A stretch of 56,680 nt of DNA from Burkholderia sp. L27(2015) (lineage in GTDB: Bacteria; Pseudomonadota; Gammaproteobacteria; Burkholderiales; Burkholderiaceae): the NCBI RefSeq assembly GCF_009765705.1, contig NZ_LMUX01000012.1, forward strand, positions 1 to 56,680, given 5' to 3'. The position numbers and the translations under genes are program-made. Below the pieces are notes generated by a model. It had not been told where the DNA came from. It saw only the letters and a list, made by a program, of their open reading frames with translations, and ran no database searches. Of the stretch, positions 8,056 through 17,949 are shown piece after piece (the first letter of the stretch is position 1; every line of letters begins with the position of its first letter).

Positions 8056-8071
8056 GCCCAGCCGCCCAGCC
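8056..8071 (-). repeat. 8-bp tandem duplication behind the rep stop codon
   Basis: GGCTGGGC occurs twice head to tail on the minus strand, 9 nt after the rep stop codon. It is one member of a recurring pattern described in the findings. Confidence 0.6.
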
Positions 8072-8079
8072 CCACGCGC

Positions 8080-10230
8080 TTATTCCTTGCCCGCATTGAG
8101 CAACGCCTTGAGCGCGCCCAGCCGGTCCTTCGGCGACATCGGCGCTTCTTCCGCAGTCGGCGGCGGCGCTTCGTCCAGCCCCATTTCGTGGATAAAACGC
8201 GACGGCTCGCAGACCTGCGTCTCGCGGGCACGCTTGCGCTTCTTGCAATAGGTGACATGCAAGCTGCGCTGCGCTCGCGTGATCGCCACGTACATCAGGC
8301 GCCGTTCCTCTTCGATACGCGCGTCATCCATCTCGGTGTCGTCGTTGCCGCGGTGCGGCACGATACCCTCCTCGATGCCGACCAGGAACACGTGCGGATA
8401 TTCGAGGCCCTTGGAGGCGTGCACAGTGGAAAGACGTACCGCATCGGGATCTTCGTCACGGCCTTCCAACATGGACATCAACGCCACCGTCTGGATCAGC
8501 CCGAGCAAATTCTTGCCGGTATCGGCCAAGCCGTCGTTGTTATCGAAACCCGTCGCGGCCTCGGTACGAGCACCGCCTGCGCCGTTGCCGTCGCCAGCGT
8601 CTTCGCCCGATTCGTCATCAGGTGCGCCGATCACCCTCTCGGGCTTGGTACCCTTGCGCTTGAGCCATTCGAGAAACTCAAGCACGTTTTGCCATTTGGT
8701 CTGCGCTTGTCGCTCGTCGAAGGCATCGTACAAATAGGGCTCGTAGTGGATGCCTTCCATCATATCGTCGAGCACCACGCTGGCTGGGTCGCGCCCCGCG
8801 CGATCCGTCAGCCGTTGGATGAAATCGCAAAAAGCCCGTAGCGGCTCGACCTGTCGCGGTGTCAGGCGCGCTTCGAGCCCGCCCATATAAACAGCCTCGA
8901 ACAGCGACACCTTGGCCTGCCCGGCGAACGAGCCGAGCGCTTCCAGCGTAGTGTTGCCGATGCCCCGCCGCGGCGTGGTGACAGCGCGGATGAAAGCGGG
9001 GTCGTCGTCGGGGTTGGCGATCAAGCGCAGGTACGAGCACAAATCCTTGATTTCGGCGCGATCGAAAAACGACTGCCCACCCGACAACACATAAGGAATG
9101 CGCTCGCGCCGCAGCACCTGCTCGAAAATACGTGCCTGGAAATTGCCGCGATACAGAATCGCGTAGTCGCGGAACTGCGCGCGCCGTTCGAATTTGTGCG
9201 CGCTTAAACGAAACACCACCGATTCCGCTTCGTGTTCTTCATCGTTGGCGGGCGTCACGGTGATCGAGTCGCCCATGCCGTGCTCGCTCCACAGCTTTTT
9301 CTCGAACAGCTTGGGATTGTTGGCGATGACGTTGTTGGCGGCAGTCAGGATGCGAATCGTCGAGCGGTAGTTCTGCTCGAGCTTGACCACATGCAGCGCC
9401 GGGAAATCGACTTGCAGCTGCGCCAGGTTTTCGATCGTGGCGCCGCGCCAGCCGTAGATCGCCTGGTCGTCGTCGCCCACCGCCGTGAAGGCGGCGCGGC
9501 GCCCGGCCAGCAGCTTGACCAGCTCGTACTGGCAGGTGTTGGTGTCCTGGTATTCGTCGATCAGCAGATAGCGCAGCTTGTTTTGCCATTTATCACGCAC
9601 CGCTTCGTTGGCGGCGAAAAGATTGGCCGGTATACGGATCAGATCGTCGAAATCGACAGCCTGATAGGCATGCAGCGTGGCGACATAGTTGCGGTAGACC
9701 AGCGCTGCCTGCTGCTCGTCTTCGGTCTGCGCGATTGCGATCGCCTCATCGGGCAGAATTAAACCGTTTTTCCACAGCGAGACCTGATTCTGGATCCGCC
9801 GGATCATGCTTTTATCGGTCGTGCCGACTTGCTCCTGGATCATGCCGAAGCAATCGTCCGAATCCATGATCGAGAATTGCGGCTTGAGCCCGACGTGTTC
9901 GGCTTCCTGCCGCAGGATCTGCACCCCTAGCGAGTGGAATGTACAGACCGTCAGTTGATTGACCGGAACCCGGCGTCCCTCTTTACCCGGCGCACTCAGG
10001 GTTTTGCCTTCGAGCAGCTTGGCCACGCGCTCGCGCATCTCGGCCGCGGCTTTGTTCGTGAAAGTGACCGCCGCAATATGGCGGGGCTCAAACCCCTTTT
10101 CCTCGATCAGATGCGCGATTTTCTGCGTGATCACGCGTGTTTTGCCGCTACCGGCGCCGGCCAACACCAGGCAAGGGCCATCGAGATAGCGCACCGCTTC
10201 GCGTTGCGCGGGGTTCAAGCCAGCGGACAT
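8080..10230 (-). CDS. rep: ATP-dependent DNA helicase Rep (UvrD/Rep superfamily 1)
   Basis: This 716-residue 3'-5' DNA helicase would assist replication fork progress. The superfamily 1A motifs appear in order: NPAQREAV (Q motif, 6-13), Walker A GAGSGKT (25-31), TFTNKAAAEM, DEYQDTN (motif II), GDDDQAIYGWRGA (motif III), LEQNYRS (motif IV), VRLSTVHASKGLEYPHVFLVG (motif V) and EERRLMYVAITRAQ (motif VI). It is about 40 residues longer than E. coli Rep, mainly because of an acidic, Gly-rich insertion (DDESGEDAGDGNGAGG) in the 2B region before motif V. It is divergent from the gcv operon. Rep rather than UvrD is chosen from overall sequence and length; PcrA-like naming is possible. Confidence 0.9.
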   Translation of the reverse strand: MSAGLNPAQREAVRYLDGPCLVLAGAGSGKTRVITQKIAHLIEEKGFEPRHIAAVTFTNKAAAEMRERVAKLLEGKTLSAPGKEGRRVPVNQLTVCTFHSLGVQILRQEAEHVGLKPQFSIMDSDDCFGMIQEQVGTTDKSMIRRIQNQVSLWKNGLILPDEAIAIAQTEDEQQAALVYRNYVATLHAYQAVDFDDLIRIPANLFAANEAVRDKWQNKLRYLLIDEYQDTNTCQYELVKLLAGRRAAFTAVGDDDQAIYGWRGATIENLAQLQVDFPALHVVKLEQNYRSTIRILTAANNVIANNPKLFEKKLWSEHGMGDSITVTPANDEEHEAESVVFRLSAHKFERRAQFRDYAILYRGNFQARIFEQVLRRERIPYVLSGGQSFFDRAEIKDLCSYLRLIANPDDDPAFIRAVTTPRRGIGNTTLEALGSFAGQAKVSLFEAVYMGGLEARLTPRQVEPLRAFCDFIQRLTDRAGRDPASVVLDDMMEGIHYEPYLYDAFDERQAQTKWQNVLEFLEWLKRKGTKPERVIGAPDDESGEDAGDGNGAGGARTEAATGFDNNDGLADTGKNLLGLIQTVALMSMLEGRDEDPDAVRLSTVHASKGLEYPHVFLVGIEEGIVPHRGNDDTEMDDARIEEERRLMYVAITRAQRSLHVTYCKKRKRARETQVCEPSRFIHEMGLDEAPPPTAEEAPMSPKDRLGALKALLNAGKE

Positions 10231-10451
10231 GTTTATTGAATTTCGATGTATGCCGGTAAGCGCAGGAGGCGCTTACGGAGAAAGAGGCCAGATGTTAACA
10301 CGGGAGAAAAACCACGGTATGTAAAAGCGCGAGAGAAGAAGCACGAATCGGCGAAGTGGGCTTCGACCGTCCGTCCATGTGAGCGGCAACCGGCGCTGGC
10401 CGAGCAGCGTCGGCATCACCCGACACGCTCCGATCCCCTTTTAGAGCATTT

Positions 10452-10480
10452 GACACACCCCTCATTTCTCCGTAAAGTTC
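10452..10480 (+). promoter_or_regulatory. Sigma-70 promoter of the gcv operon
   Basis: A perfect -35 TTGACA (10452-10457), a 17-bp spacer and a -10-like TAAAGT (10475-10480) lie immediately before the glycine riboswitch. Transcription would start near 10487, at the first bases of the aptamer. The rest of the 10231-10490 divergent region shows nothing else clear. Confidence 0.6.
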
Positions 10481-10490
10481 TTCGGCGCGT

Positions 10491-10690
10491 CGGGAGAGCG
10501 CGCCGGGAAGCACGTGCCGGCGCCGCCGAAGGGGTAACACCCGCAAACTCTCAGGCACAAAGGACCGACGCCGCCGGAAGTTCGCTTCCGATCTCTGGAG
10601 AGCGGCAGTAGCCATCACGGCCGGCTGCCCACCGAAGGGGCGCACGCATTTCTGCGTAATCTCTCAGGTATCGAGGACAGAGGGGTCAAG
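10491..10690 (+). ncRNA. Tandem glycine riboswitch (gcvT element)
   Basis: Two aptamers follow each other. The first has GGGAGAG near 10494, GCCGAAGGGG near 10525 and AAACTCTCAGGC (about 10545-10556) before AAAGGACCG. The second has CTCTGGAGAG (10593-10602), ACCGAAGGGGC (about 10631-10641), AATCTCTCAGGTA (about 10658-10670) and GAGGACAGAGGGG (10673-10685). These are the conserved blocks of the cooperative glycine riboswitch, which usually activates glycine-cleavage genes when glycine is abundant. It sits directly before the gcvT-H-P genes, as in many proteobacteria. No U-run terminator follows it, so control at translation is more likely than attenuation. Confidence 0.95.
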
Positions 10691-10691
10691 C

Positions 10692-10778
10692 ATGTCCACC
10701 GCAGTATCGAATCGACCGATTCGATCTTCGGCGACGGCTATTGATCTCTTTCGTTTCCACGTAACCGAGGCGCCATGA
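10692..10778 (+). CDS. 28-codon leader ORF between riboswitch and gcvT
   Basis: An ATG at 10692 lies 6 nt after the AGAGGGG tract at the 3' edge of the riboswitch, a good ribosome-site spacing. The frame encodes 28 residues, starting [13 protein letters not shown], and stops at TGA 10776-10778, which overlaps the gcvT start as ATGA. The ribosome site is therefore part of the riboswitch's closing sequence, and the overlap would couple gcvT translation to this ORF. gcvT itself has only a weak GAGG. The peptide has no recognised domain. Whether it is translated is unproven. Confidence 0.45.
   Translation: MSTAVSNRPIRSSATAIDLFRFHVTEAP
10706..10725 (+). other. Perfect hairpin inside the gcvT leader ORF
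   Basis: ATCGAATC and GATTCGAT form a perfect 8-bp stem around a GACC loop, 20 nt after the riboswitch. It has no U-run, so it is not an intrinsic terminator; it may belong to the expression platform. Confidence 0.5.
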
Positions 10779-11905
10779 CCGAACTCAAAAAAACCCCGCT
10801 ACATGCGACCCATCGCGCGCTCAATGCACGCATGGTCGATTTCGGCGGCTGGGACATGCCGGTCAATTACGGCTCGCAAATCGAAGAACACCAGGCCGTG
10901 CGTAACGACGCCGGCATGTTCGATGTGTCGCATATGCGTACGGTCGACCTGCACGGCGCACGCGTTCGCGATTTCCTCAAGCTCGCCGTTGCCAACAACG
11001 TCGACAAATTGCGCACGCCCGGGCGCGCACTATATTCGTGCATGCTCAATCCTCAGGGCGGCGTTATTGACGACCTGATCATTTACTTCTTTCGCGACGA
11101 TTTTTTCCGCATCGTCATCAACGCGGCTACGGCCGACAAAGACCTTGCGTGGCTAGCGCAACTCAATGCCGAACACGGGTTTGACATGACCATCACCCCA
11201 CGCACCGATTTCGCCATGATCGCCGTGCAAGGCCCGCAGGCCCGCGCCAAGGTATGGCAAGCGGTGCCGGCCAGCCAGGCCGCCAGCGAGACGCTCAAGC
11301 CGTTCAATTCCGCCATTGTCGCCACCGAGCAGTTCGGTGAGTTGATGGTCGCTCGCACCGGCTACACCGGTGAAGACGGTTTCGAACTGGTGGTGCCGGC
11401 CGAGCACGCCGCGGCCTTGTGGCAAGCGCTGCAGGCGGCAGGTGTCGCGCCGGCCGGACTGGGCGCGCGCGATACGCTGCGTCTTGAGGCAGGCATGAAC
11501 CTATACGGCCAGGATATGGACGAACACGTCTCGCCGCTCGATGCGGGCTTGGCCTGGACGGTCGAGCTCGAAAGCAAACGGGCTTTCGTCGGCCGGGCCG
11601 CCCTGCTCGAGCAAGGCCAGCGCGCGAATTTCGTCGGCTTGATCCTGCGCCCCGAAGACGGCAAACCCGGCGGCAAGCCGGGCGGCGTGCTGCGCGCGCA
11701 CCAGAAAGTGCTGACGCCGCAAGGCGCCGGCGAAATCACCAGCGGCACGTTCTCGCCGTCGCTGAACCTGTCGATCGCGTTTGCCCGCGTGCCTACCGGC
11801 GTTCACCCCGGTGACACGGTGCAGGTCCAGATTCGTGACAAGCAATTTCCTGCCAGTGTGGTCAAATTACCGTTCGTGCGTCAGGGCAAGGCCCTCGTTG
11901 CTTGA
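10775..11905 (+). CDS. gcvT: Glycine cleavage system T protein (aminomethyltransferase)
   Basis: At 376 residues this is the usual length. GcvT takes the aminomethyl group from lipoylated GcvH and, with tetrahydrofolate, releases ammonia and forms 5,10-methylene-THF. Recognisable segments are [20 protein letters not shown] near the N-terminus, [20 protein letters not shown] in the middle, and [14 protein letters not shown], which lines the folate site. It is the first structural gene behind the glycine riboswitch, and its start codon overlaps the stop of the leader ORF. gcvH follows after 150 nt. Confidence 0.97.
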   Translation: MTELKKTPLHATHRALNARMVDFGGWDMPVNYGSQIEEHQAVRNDAGMFDVSHMRTVDLHGARVRDFLKLAVANNVDKLRTPGRALYSCMLNPQGGVIDDLIIYFFRDDFFRIVINAATADKDLAWLAQLNAEHGFDMTITPRTDFAMIAVQGPQARAKVWQAVPASQAASETLKPFNSAIVATEQFGELMVARTGYTGEDGFELVVPAEHAAALWQALQAAGVAPAGLGARDTLRLEAGMNLYGQDMDEHVSPLDAGLAWTVELESKRAFVGRAALLEQGQRANFVGLILRPEDGKPGGKPGGVLRAHQKVLTPQGAGEITSGTFSPSLNLSIAFARVPTGVHPGDTVQVQIRDKQFPASVVKLPFVRQGKALVA

Positions 11906-11968
11906 TTTGGCACGCGTAGCCCGATGCACGTCTGGATCCGGCACTTTGAATCTGGCACTTTTGAATCC
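11902..11968 (+). repeat. 14-15 bp degenerate tandem repeats at the gcvT stop
   Basis: TGGATCCGGCACTT (11933-11946), TGAATCTGGCACTTT (11947-11961) and TGAATCC (11962-11968) are consecutive variants of one unit. A related TGATTTGGCAC spans the gcvT stop codon itself. A further 8-bp unit, CCCCTTGA, is duplicated at 12003-12018. Confidence 0.6.
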
Positions 11969-12055
11969 AACCCCAGGGCTGGAACGTCACCCTGGCGCTG
12001 TACCCCTTGACCCCTTGATGCTGCACCCGCGACCACAACCGACCGAGGACATCTC

Positions 12056-12436
12056 ATGAGCATTCCAACCGAACTCAAATATACCGAATCGCACGAATGG
12101 ATTCGCACCGAAACCGACGGCAGCCTGACGGTGGGCATTACCGAGCATGCGCAAGAAGCGCTCGGCGACATCGTATTTCTGGAACTGCCGGAGGCCGGCA
12201 AGAAAGTTGCCGCCGGCGACGCGATCGCAGTGGTCGAATCGGTGAAGGCTGCGTCCGATATTTACGCACCGTTGGCTGGAGAAATCGTCGCCGCCAATAC
12301 GGAGCTGGCCAGCGGCCCTGAAGCCGTCAACAGCGATGCGTATGGCTCGTGGCTGTTCAAGCTCAAGCCGTCCGATATCAGCGCCCTCGACAAGCTCCTC
12401 AGCGCAGCCGATTACGGCAAGCTGATCGGCGAATGA
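12056..12436 (+). CDS. gcvH: Glycine cleavage system H protein
   Basis: At 126 residues this is the typical length. The lipoyl-bearing lysine is Lys64 in [14 protein letters not shown], and the surrounding hybrid fold ([22 protein letters not shown]) matches the family. GcvH shuttles the aminomethyl intermediate between the P, T and L proteins. GAGGA lies about 7 nt before the ATG. It sits between gcvT and gcvP in the riboswitch-led operon. No lipoate-attachment gene is in the window. Confidence 0.97.
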   Translation: MSIPTELKYTESHEWIRTETDGSLTVGITEHAQEALGDIVFLELPEAGKKVAAGDAIAVVESVKAASDIYAPLAGEIVAANTELASGPEAVNSDAYGSWLFKLKPSDISALDKLLSAADYGKLIGE

Positions 12437-12443
12437 AGCACGC

Positions 12444-12515
12444 TTGAACAGTGGCTCGAATAATGGCCTGAACTATGGCCCGACTTGTGCCCCAAGCCGT
12501 GGCTCGGCCTGCGCC
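12444..12515 (+). repeat. 12-bp degenerate tandem repeat (six units) behind gcvH
   Basis: Six consecutive 12-mers follow the gcvH stop codon after 7 nt: TTGAACAGTGGC, TCGAATAATGGC, CTGAACTATGGC, CCGACTTGTGCC, CCAAGCCGTGGC and TCGGCCTGCGCC. They share a (C/T)-NGAA-N3-TGGC frame and decay with distance from the gene. Confidence 0.65.
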
Positions 12516-12590
12516 TGACGCAGGTCGCGCCACTGATGCGTTTTCCCCAACCCGGCCGCGACGCTAGCGCGCGGCCAGCAGGACCCAGAC

Positions 12591-15518
12591 ATGAAGCTCG
12601 ATCACGCCGACCTGATGAACCGCCCCTCCTTGAACGCGCTGGAACGCCACGATGCCTTTATCGAACGGCACATCGGCCCGGCCTCGGGCGACCAGCACGA
12701 GATGCTTGCGGCACTCGGTTTTACTTCGCGCGAAGCGTTGATGGATGCCGTGATTCCGGCTGACATCCGCCGCCGCGAAACCCTGCCGCTGGGCCCGTTT
12801 GCCGCGCCCCGCAGCGAAGCCGAAGCGCTCGCCACGCTGCGCGCGCTGGCCGACAAAAACCAGGTGTTTCGCTCCTACATCGGTCAGGGCTATTACGGCA
12901 CCCATACGCCCGGCGTAATCCTGCGCAACGTGCTGGAAAATCCCGCTTGGTACACGGCCTACACGCCGTATCAGCCGGAAATTTCGCAGGGCCGCCTCGA
13001 GGCCATGCTGAACTTCCAGCAGATGATTACCGATTTGACCGGACTGGCCGTGTCGAATGCCTCGATGCTCGACGAAGCGACCGCCGCCGCTGAGGCGATG
13101 ACACTGCTGCTGCGCGCCGGTAAATCGAAGTCCAACCTGTTTTATGTGGCCGACGATGTTCTGCCGCAAACCATCGAAGTGATACGTACGCGCGCCGAGC
13201 CGGTGGGTATCGAAGTGCTCGTGGGCCCGGCGGCCGCGGCCGAGCAGAAAGCCGGCGAACTGTTCGGCGTATTGCTGCAGTACCCGGGCGCCAACGGCGA
13301 CGTGCGTGACTATCGCGCGCTGACTGCGGCCCTCCATGCGGCCGGCGCACATGTGATCGTCGCGGCCGACCTGCTCGCGCTGACGCTGCTGGAAGCGCCC
13401 GGAGTATGGGGCGCCGATGTGGCCGTGGGCAACACCCAGCGCTTCGGCGTTCCGATGGGCTTTGGCGGCCCGCACGCCGGCTACATGGCGGTGCGCGACG
13501 AATTCAAGCGCCAAATGCCGGGCCGGCTGGTCGGCGTGACCGTCGATGCGCAAGGCAAACCTGCGCTGCGCCTGGCGCTGCAGACTCGCGAGCAACACAT
13601 CCGCCGCGAGAAAGCCACCTCGAATATTTGTACCGCGCAAGTGCTGCTCGCGATCATGGCCAGCATGTACGCGATCTATCACGGGCCGCAAGGCTTGCGC
13701 ACGATCGCGCTGCGCGTGAACCGGATGGCGGCGATCCTGGCCGCGGGGCTGCGCGAACTCGGCTACGACATCGTCAACGAAACCGCCTTCGATACGCTGA
13801 CCGTCGCCACCGGCGAGCGCACCGCCGCGCTGCATGAGGCGGCAGCACAGCGCAGCATCAATCTGCGTTGCATCGATGCGAACAAGCTCGGTATCTCCGT
13901 TGACGAAACCACGACGCGCGCCGATCTGGCTGCACTGTGGGGTGTGTTCGCTGAGATCTCGGGGTCGACGTCTCCCCACTTACCCGATGTCGATAAGCTC
14001 GATGCCGGCGTCGCCGATTTCATGCCAGCCGCGCTCGCCCGCGCGACCCCGTATCTGACCCATCCGGTGTTCAATCGTTACCACTCGGAGCACGAAATGC
14101 TGCGCTATCTGCGCAGCTTGGCCGATAAGGACCTGGCGCTGGATCGCACGATGATACCGCTGGGCTCGTGCACCATGAAGCTCAACGCGACCTCGGAAAT
14201 GATTCCAGTCACGTGGCCGGAATTTGCGCACATTCACCCGTTCGCGCCCGACACCCAAACCCTCGGTTATCGCGAGATGATCGCGCAGCTCGAAGCCATG
14301 CTTGTAGCGTGTACCGGCTACGCGGCCGTGTCGTTGCAACCGAATGCCGGCTCGCAAGGCGAATACGCTGGCTTGCTGATCATCCACGCGTATCACGCTT
14401 CACGCGGCGACACGCATCGCAACGTCTGCCTGATCCCGGCATCGGCTCACGGCACCAACCCGGCTTCCGCGCAAATGGCCGGCATGCAGGTGGTGGTGGT
14501 CGCTTGCGACAGCAATGGCAACGTCGATCTGGCTGACCTGAAAGCCAAGGCCGAGCGGCACGCCGCCGACCTCGCCGCGATCATGATCACTTATCCGTCC
14601 ACTCACGGCGTGTTCGAAGCGCATGTGCGTGAAATCTGTGAAATCGTGCATGCGCATGGCGGGCAGGTCTATGTGGATGGCGCCAATATGAACGCGATGG
14701 TCGGGCTGACGGCACCGGGCCAATTCGGCGGCGACGTCTCGCATTTGAATTTGCACAAGACCTTCTGCATTCCGCACGGTGGTGGCGGCCCGGGCGTAGG
14801 CCCGGTTGCGGTCGGCGCGCATCTCGCGCCGTTCTTGCCCAACCACCAGAGCACCGGCTATGTGCGCAACGAACAAGGCATCCATGCCGTTTCCGCCGCG
14901 CCTTACGGTTCGGCTGCGATCCTGCCGATCTCGTGGATGTATATCGCGATGATGGGCGCGAGCGGCCTCACCGCCGCGACCGAAAACGCGATTCTCTCGG
15001 CCAACTACGTTGCCAAACGCTTGAGTTCGCATTTCCCGGTGCTCTACACAGGCCCCGGCGGATTGGTCGCGCACGAGTGCATACTCGACTTGCGCCCGAT
15101 CAAGGACACTAGCGGCATCAGCGTGGACGACGTCGCGAAACGCCTGATGGATTATGGCTTCCACGCACCGACCATGAGCTTCCCGGTGCCGGGCACGTTG
15201 ATGGTGGAGCCGACCGAATCGGAATCGAAAGCCGAACTCGATCGCTTTATCGACGCGATGATTGCAATACGCGAAGAGATCCGCGCAGTGGAAAACGGGC
15301 AGGCCGATCGCGAAGACAACCCGCTGAAGCACGCCCCGCACACGGCGATGGTCGTCACCGCCGATCAATGGCCGCATGCCTATAGTCGCGAAAGCGCAGC
15401 TTATCCGCTCGCCACGCTGGCTAACCGCAAGTACTGGCCACCGGTCGGGCGTGCGGACAACGTCTATGGCGACCGCAATCTGTTCTGCTCATGCATTCCG
15501 ATGAGCGACTACGCGTAA
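12591..15518 (+). CDS. gcvP: Glycine dehydrogenase (decarboxylating), P protein
   Basis: This 975-residue PLP enzyme decarboxylates glycine and transfers the aminomethyl group to GcvH. It is the single-chain form, with an N-terminal half that begins ERHIGP and a C-terminal PLP half. The PLP lysine is Lys723 in [17 protein letters not shown], followed by the glycine-rich loop. Other family blocks are [31 protein letters not shown] and [15 protein letters not shown]. It is co-directional with gcvT, gcvH and sdaA. The 154-nt gap before it contains the gcvH-linked repeats, and AGGA stands about 9 nt before the ATG. Confidence 0.97.
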   Translation: MKLDHADLMNRPSLNALERHDAFIERHIGPASGDQHEMLAALGFTSREALMDAVIPADIRRRETLPLGPFAAPRSEAEALATLRALADKNQVFRSYIGQGYYGTHTPGVILRNVLENPAWYTAYTPYQPEISQGRLEAMLNFQQMITDLTGLAVSNASMLDEATAAAEAMTLLLRAGKSKSNLFYVADDVLPQTIEVIRTRAEPVGIEVLVGPAAAAEQKAGELFGVLLQYPGANGDVRDYRALTAALHAAGAHVIVAADLLALTLLEAPGVWGADVAVGNTQRFGVPMGFGGPHAGYMAVRDEFKRQMPGRLVGVTVDAQGKPALRLALQTREQHIRREKATSNICTAQVLLAIMASMYAIYHGPQGLRTIALRVNRMAAILAAGLRELGYDIVNETAFDTLTVATGERTAALHEAAAQRSINLRCIDANKLGISVDETTTRADLAALWGVFAEISGSTSPHLPDVDKLDAGVADFMPAALARATPYLTHPVFNRYHSEHEMLRYLRSLADKDLALDRTMIPLGSCTMKLNATSEMIPVTWPEFAHIHPFAPDTQTLGYREMIAQLEAMLVACTGYAAVSLQPNAGSQGEYAGLLIIHAYHASRGDTHRNVCLIPASAHGTNPASAQMAGMQVVVVACDSNGNVDLADLKAKAERHAADLAAIMITYPSTHGVFEAHVREICEIVHAHGGQVYVDGANMNAMVGLTAPGQFGGDVSHLNLHKTFCIPHGGGGPGVGPVAVGAHLAPFLPNHQSTGYVRNEQGIHAVSAAPYGSAAILPISWMYIAMMGASGLTAATENAILSANYVAKRLSSHFPVLYTGPGGLVAHECILDLRPIKDTSGISVDDVAKRLMDYGFHAPTMSFPVPGTLMVEPTESESKAELDRFIDAMIAIREEIRAVENGQADREDNPLKHAPHTAMVVTADQWPHAYSRESAAYPLATLANRKYWPPVGRADNVYGDRNLFCSCIPMSDYA

Positions 15519-15571
15519 CGCGCAGTGAAGAATACGCTGATCTGATAATACGGAATCCTTAAGGAATCGAT

Positions 15572-16990
15572 ATGGCTGTCAGTGTATTCGACCTCTTCAA
15601 AATCGGCATTGGTCCTTCGAGCTCGCACACGGTCGGGCCTATGCGTGCCGCGCTGATGTTTGCGCAAAGCCTGGAGCGCGACGCCTTGATCGACCGCACC
15701 GCGCGCGTGCGCGTCGAACTGTACGGATCCTTGGGCGCCACGGGCAAAGGGCACGGCACCGATCGCGGCGTACTCCTCGGCCTCATGGGCGACGCACCCG
15801 ACACCGTCGATCCGGCCACGATTGCTGTGCGGCTTGAGCAGGTGCGGCACAGCCAGCAATTACCGTTGCTGGGCCGCCATCCGGTGCGCTTCATGGCCAA
15901 GGAGCACATGCTGTTCTACCGTCAGGCGCTGTCCGAGCATCCAAACGGCATCAAGCTCTACGCCTATGACAGTGCGGACGAACTGCTGCGCACCACGACC
16001 TATCTTTCGGTTGGTGGCGGTTTCGTGGTGACGGCCGGCACCGCCAACACCAAAGTGCTGGGCGCGCTTGAGCAACTTCCCTACCCGTTCCATAGCGGGC
16101 GCGAGTTGCTGGCAATGTGCCACGAGTCCGGCTTTTCGGTCGCGCGCCTGATGTGGGAAAACGAACGGTTTTGGCGCAGTGAAGCCGAGATACGCAGCAG
16201 CCTGCTGCATATCTGGGAGGTGATGCAGGCTTGCGTGTCACGCGGCCTTGGCATCGACAACCCGGATGCAAACGGCGAGCTGGCAGGGCCGCTGCATATC
16301 AAGCGACGCGCGCCCAGGCTGTACGCCGCACTGACGCGGGCAGCCCAGCACAACGAAGCCGGAAGCGATGGCACGCCTGCACCGCCGCGCGATCCGCTGG
16401 CCTTGATCGACTGGATCAACGTGTTTGCGATCGCGGTCAATGAAGAAAATGCCGCAGGCGGACGCGTAGTGACAGCACCGACCAATGGCGCGGCCGGCAT
16501 CGTTCCGGCCGTGCTCCACTACTACACGCGATTCATGCCCGGGGCGTCCGAACAAGGCGTCATCGACTTCCTGCTTACGGCTGGGGCGATCGGCATTTTG
16601 TACAAATTGAATGCATCGATTTCGGGCGCCGAAGTGGGCTGCCAGGGTGAAGTGGGCGTGGCCTGTTCGATGGCCGCTGGCGCGCTCGCGGCGGTAATGG
16701 GCGGGAGTGCCGAGCAGGTCGAGAACGCTGCGGAAATCGGCATGGAGCACAACTTGGGCCTGACCTGCGATCCGGTGGGCGGTCTGGTTCAGATCCCCTG
16801 CATCGAGCGCAACGCGATGGGTGCGGTGAAAGCGGTCAATGCGGCGCGCATGGCGTTAAGCGGCGATGGCAGCCATTACGTCTCGCTCGACTCGGTCATC
16901 AAGACGATGCGCGAAACGGGCGCCGACATGAAAACCAAATACAAGGAAACCTCGCGCGGCGGACTCGCCGTCAATATCGTCGAGTGCTAA
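15572..16990 (+). CDS. sdaA: L-serine dehydratase (iron-sulfur type)
   Basis: This 472-residue protein converts L-serine to pyruvate and ammonia using a [4Fe-4S] cluster. It opens with [24 protein letters not shown], the beta-domain signature, and carries the cluster cysteines in the alpha domain ([31 protein letters not shown]). An AAGGA site lies 6 nt before the ATG, and the gene starts 53 nt after gcvP on the same strand. Placed here it completes a glycine-to-pyruvate route: glycine cleavage supplies methylene-THF, serine hydroxymethyltransferase (not in the window) makes serine, and SdaA deaminates it. Riboswitch control of sdaA by readthrough is an inference. Confidence 0.95.
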   Translation: MAVSVFDLFKIGIGPSSSHTVGPMRAALMFAQSLERDALIDRTARVRVELYGSLGATGKGHGTDRGVLLGLMGDAPDTVDPATIAVRLEQVRHSQQLPLLGRHPVRFMAKEHMLFYRQALSEHPNGIKLYAYDSADELLRTTTYLSVGGGFVVTAGTANTKVLGALEQLPYPFHSGRELLAMCHESGFSVARLMWENERFWRSEAEIRSSLLHIWEVMQACVSRGLGIDNPDANGELAGPLHIKRRAPRLYAALTRAAQHNEAGSDGTPAPPRDPLALIDWINVFAIAVNEENAAGGRVVTAPTNGAAGIVPAVLHYYTRFMPGASEQGVIDFLLTAGAIGILYKLNASISGAEVGCQGEVGVACSMAAGALAAVMGGSAEQVENAAEIGMEHNLGLTCDPVGGLVQIPCIERNAMGAVKAVNAARMALSGDGSHYVSLDSVIKTMRETGADMKTKYKETSRGGLAVNIVEC

Positions 16991-16992
16991 GC

Positions 16993-17631
16993 TCAGGGCA
17001 CCCGCCCCGATAGCCGACTGCTGTATTCCAAACCGGTGGCGCCATAAAGCTTGTAGACATCGCGAGTCACGAACGCTTCATGATCGCTGCCAACCGCCTG
17101 GATCGTGACCACCACCTCCGGCTGGTTGTCGCCATCGACATCTTTGAGCTCGACCTGGACAATCTTGCCGGCGCGCGGATGCAGCACCCCCAATACCAGC
17201 GCGCCGCTACTGAGGTCGGAATAAAGACGCACCGAATAACTGCCGGACGAGGAAGGTTCGGAGGACTCTTCAGCCACGACGACCGATGTGCCGTTGGCAA
17301 GTTTGAGCACATGCGAATTCGAGCTCGCGGAGGCCGTCGTCTCGTTGCTGCTTAAATAGGCGAGGCCCGATTTGCGTTCGTACAAACACATGACATGAGC
17401 GGTAACGACCTTGTCCGGTTGACTCAAGTCGCGTCCGTCTATGGCTAACACATCGTAACCGACCGAATCGTCGAAATGCGCGGCCAGATGCATGCGTATC
17501 GGTTCGCCCAGGCCTGCCGCCATCCAGCAAGCGCGTTGTGCCGCAGCGCTCGTGTCCGATTGCGCGAGCGCCGGGCTCGCACTCAGGCCCGCACTCAGAC
17601 CTAAACCCAGGCCTAAACCCAACATCCTCAT
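16993..17631 (-). CDS. Predicted periplasmic protein of unknown function
   Basis: With the start at 17631 the protein is 212 residues and begins with a signal peptide, [17 protein letters not shown], ending ALA-Q. The frame is open upstream to an ATG at 17760, which would place 43 basic residues before the signal, so I prefer the shorter form; neither start has a strong ribosome site. The mature part has a beta-rich pattern ending in [15 protein letters not shown], resembling an FG-GAP or EF-like calcium loop, but I recognise no defined family. It is convergent with sdaA, with only 2 nt between stop codons. The signal region is encoded by 12-bp repeats. Confidence 0.65.
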   Translation of the reverse strand: MRMLGLGLGLGLSAGLSASPALAQSDTSAAAQRACWMAAGLGEPIRMHLAAHFDDSVGYDVLAIDGRDLSQPDKVVTAHVMCLYERKSGLAYLSSNETTASASSNSHVLKLANGTSVVVAEESSEPSSSGSYSVRLYSDLSSGALVLGVLHPRAGKIVQVELKDVDGDNQPEVVVTIQAVGSDHEAFVTRDVYKLYGATGLEYSSRLSGRVP

Positions 17632-17854
17632 CCCAACTCGGCGGCGCGTAGGCGTCTTGGACCGCGGGGCCACAGCGCCGCGCCGATCACTCGCCCGATC
17701 GGTGCCTCGAAGAGTCCAATCACCATTCCAATCTGCAGGCGAGATGAGATTCAAAACCATATTCCATGGAAACGGAGAGCACGTGAAAGCGCCACGGCTC
17801 GCAAGCGAGCAATCGCTATAGTACTTGTGTCGACGGGTTTATAGGTATCGATAT

Positions 17855-17890
17855 AAAAAAACCTCGCCGACGTAATGGGTCGGCGAGGTT
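17855..17890 (-). terminator. Rho-independent terminator of the livK-like gene
   Basis: AACCTCGCCGAC (17860-17871) pairs with GTCGGCGAGGTT (17879-17890) in a perfect 12-bp stem with a 7-nt loop. On the minus strand a T-run (17860-17855) follows. It lies 60 nt past the stop of the binding-protein gene. Confidence 0.9.
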
Positions 17891-17949
17891 TTATGTTTCG
17901 ACCCCAGTCAATAAACCGGAGGGGTCAGAATCGCCTGCGCGGAGCGCGC

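Noticed and set aside
12564-13979. 471-codon open frame on the minus strand opposite gcvP
   Set aside because: It is antisense to a strongly conserved gene, has an Arg/His-rich composition typical of GC-rich shadow frames, and no recognisable domain.
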